Assembly: GCA_018262385.1 (NCBI GenBank) | Contig: JAGSPQ010000196.1 | Location: 1 to 6,697 of the forward strand | Direction of reading: 5' to 3' | DNA: 6,697 bases | From: Myxococcaceae bacterium | GTDB lineage: Bacteria > Myxococcota > Myxococcia > Myxococcales > Myxococcaceae | Shown: positions 5,182 through 6,697 of the stretch, piece by piece | Numbering within the stretch: position 1 is the stretch's first letter | How the letters are laid out: each line of letters opens with the position of its first letter | The notes under the pieces: generated by a model | Databases searched by the model: none | What the model was told of the DNA's origin: nothing | What the model saw: the letters and a program-made list of their open reading frames with translations, nothing else | Position numbers and translations under genes: made by a program

Positions 5182-6459
5182 ATGGTTCGCCGGTCACTCT
5201 TGCTCGTCGTACTTGCGCTCGCCGGCACCAGCTGGGCCGGCCGCGGAAAGATGATCGAGTTCAAGAACCTGCCCCAGACGGTGCCGGGGCTGGCCAAGCT
5301 GCTGAAGACCTCGAAGGACCAGCCGTTTCGCACCGTCGGCGCGCTGGCGCTCGACACGATGCTGCGCGAGCGCGGCCACGAGCTGCTCGAGACGGCCGAG
5401 GTCGACCAGGTGCTGGGCGAGGTGCTGCGGGGCCTGTTCAACAACATGGTCGCCGACACCGAGATCTACACCTGGGACAAGGACAACTTCGGCCCCCGCG
5501 GAGACATCGTCTGCAAAGAGAAGGTGCTGATCTACCCGGGCCGGGTCAGCCCCACGTTCGAGAAGAAGTACACCGTCAAGGTCCAGGGCAAGCGGGTCGA
5601 TCGCGGCTACCTCAACCAGGACTGCAGCGTCACCGTCACCGTCGCCAAGACCGACGACGAGTGGCACCAGTGGACCGCCTCGAAGGGCTGGGGGATCAAC
5701 CCCCACGCGGTGTTCGTCAGCGACAACGTGGCGCGGATCGCCGTCACCCTCTACTCGGCGGGCACCACCCCGGTGCCGACGCCGAAGATCGAGAAGCCGA
5801 TCTACGTCGGCTTCGCCGCGCGCGAGAAAGAGAACGAGGAGTGGAAGCTGCTCGCGGTCGAGCCGCCCACCTCGCTCGACTACCGCAAGCAGGAGTGCAA
5901 CGCGTTTCCCCCCGACGCCAAGGCGGGCGAGGCCGAGAAGAAGGCCCGGGTCGCGTTCTGGATGGAGTCGGTGCGAATCCTCAACCCCGCGCGCGAGAGC
6001 TTCGTCGGCAACGAGTTCACCCTCTTCTCGATGCCCTCCTCGGGCGCCGACGCGGTCGACGCCAAGGACAAGTGGATGCTCGAGCCGTACCGCAAGTCCG
6101 ACTCGCCGCTGGTGCGCGCGTCCGCCGAGCTGAAGCTGTCGCGGATGGGCACCGCCACCACCCCCAACGCGCTCGCCGATCTGATCAACCAGGTGCGCCA
6201 CCCGGCGGCGAAGGGCGAGCTGGTCAAAGAGCTGCTGCGGCTGATCGGCGCCAGGCTCGACGCCTCGGCGCCGCCCAGCGAGGAAGACCAGAAGACCCTG
6301 GTGGGCCTGGTCTCCAGCAACCCGCAGGATCCGCCGCGGGTGAAAGAGCTGAAGATCGACGGCGACTGGGCGCGGCTGCGGACCTTCGGCACCAAGGTCG
6401 ACGGCTACGTGTTCAGGAAGACCACCGACGGCTGGCAGCTGCTCGGGCCGATGCGCTGA
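5182..6459 (+). CDS. Exported protein of unknown function (425 residues)
   Basis: The ATG at 5182 has a very good ribosome site, AGGAGG at 5170-5175, six bases upstream. Residues 1-19 are a signal peptide (Arg3-Arg4, hydrophobic 5-15) ending SWA, so a type I cleavage after Ala19 and a periplasmic or secreted location are likely. The mature protein is rich in Lys and Glu, with Cys111, Cys148 and Cys239 and no transmembrane segment. Residues 30-90 and 305-360 look helical. Two stretches, about 183-228 (VARIAVTLY... WKLLAVEP) and 396-424 (WARLRTFG... GWQLLGPM), resemble the closing beta-hairpin of NTF2-like folds, but this is only a visual likeness. It follows the small membrane protein gene by 37 bp with no terminator between, so it probably belongs to the cpaB operon. 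It is convergent with the gene at the right edge. Function not known. Confidence 0.87.
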   Translation: MVRRSLLLVVLALAGTSWAGRGKMIEFKNLPQTVPGLAKLLKTSKDQPFRTVGALALDTMLRERGHELLETAEVDQVLGEVLRGLFNNMVADTEIYTWDKDNFGPRGDIVCKEKVLIYPGRVSPTFEKKYTVKVQGKRVDRGYLNQDCSVTVTVAKTDDEWHQWTASKGWGINPHAVFVSDNVARIAVTLYSAGTTPVPTPKIEKPIYVGFAAREKENEEWKLLAVEPPTSLDYRKQECNAFPPDAKAGEAEKKARVAFWMESVRILNPARESFVGNEFTLFSMPSSGADAVDAKDKWMLEPYRKSDSPLVRASAELKLSRMGTATTPNALADLINQVRHPAAKGELVKELLRLIGARLDASAPPSEEDQKTLVGLVSSNPQDPPRVKELKIDGDWARLRTFGTKVDGYVFRKTTDGWQLLGPMR

Positions 6460-6505
6460 AGACCCACCCCGCCTTGCTCCCCGCGCGGGCGAGCCAGACC
6501 GTCGG

Positions 6506-6697
6506 TTACGGCTTCTTCAGCGTCCACACCAGCTGCCCGCGCAGGACGCTGGCGCTCTCGCTGTCGGCGTAGCCGGTCAGCTTCTCGCTCGCCAGCAGCA
6601 GCGGCCCGCCTTCCGCGCTCGCCGCCAGCAGCCCCGCCAGCTCGGGCACCGCCAGCACGTCGACCAGCGGCACCTGGGCCAGCGCCCGCGCCAGCCG
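6506..6697 (-). CDS. C-terminal part of an unidentified protein (right edge)
   Basis: On the minus strand a frame open from the window edge runs 63 codons to TAA at 6508-6506. The visible tail is Leu- and Ala-rich, then LASEKLTGYADSESASVLRG and a final VWTLKKP. It shows strong GC bias at third codon positions, as in the neighbouring genes, and the stop leaves a 46-bp gap to the convergent gene ending at 6459. The start and most of the protein lie outside the window, so no family can be assigned. Confidence 0.6.
   Translation of the reverse strand, partial: RLARALAQVPLVDVLAVPELAGLLAASAEGGPLLLASEKLTGYADSESASVLRGQLVWTLKKP

Noticed and set aside
5194..6201. 335-codon minus-strand frame opposite the exported protein gene
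   Set aside because: Composition is that of an antisense shadow (Leu/Val/Gly/Arg-rich), and the opposite gene has AGGAGG, a signal peptide and proper codon bias.
6476..6494. GC-rich hairpin between the two convergent genes at the right end
   Set aside because: The stem is only 4+2 bp around a mismatch and has no T-run on either strand, so it is too weak to call a terminator.

Overview
The window is GC-rich and packed with surface and secreted proteins carrying long Gly/Ala/Thr repeats, a lipoprotein-type metalloprotease and a Tad-pilus component. That mix, with the codon use and a candidate sigma-54 promoter, suggests a myxobacterium-like member of the Myxococcota. This is inference from style; no taxonomic marker is present.

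Layout. (1) 2-622 (+): 3' part of a secreted protein with five octapeptide repeats followed by two tandem eight-cysteine modules, ending at a strong intrinsic terminator (650-702). (2) 781-1512 (+): a probable lipoprotein with a Gly-rich stalk and a small C-terminal domain. (3) 1509-2588 (-): mannose-1-phosphate guanylyltransferase (manC), convergent with gene 2 and sharing the 4-nt palindrome CTAG in both stop codons. (4) 2589-2962: a divergent control region whose middle 180 bp is only about 51% GC, with a cluster of TGAC/GTCA half-sites and a good sigma-54-type -24/-12 element upstream of gene 5. (5) 2963-4120 (+): lipoprotein-type astacin-like zinc protease with a PPC domain. (6) 4171-4983 (+): cpaB, overlapped by a 53-residue membrane protein gene (4983-5144), then a 425-residue exported protein of unknown function (5182-6459). 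(7) 6506-6697 (-): C-terminal part of an unidentified gene, convergent with gene 7.

Taken together this is a cell-envelope region: GDP-mannose supply for surface glycans, two repeat-bearing exported proteins, a secreted protease and a periplasmic pilus-assembly factor. No evidence shows that they form one system. The firmest functional calls are manC, the protease and cpaB. The points most worth a second look are the tandem eight-Cys/His module, the regulatory region before the protease, and cpaB separated from other tad genes but coupled to a tiny membrane protein.
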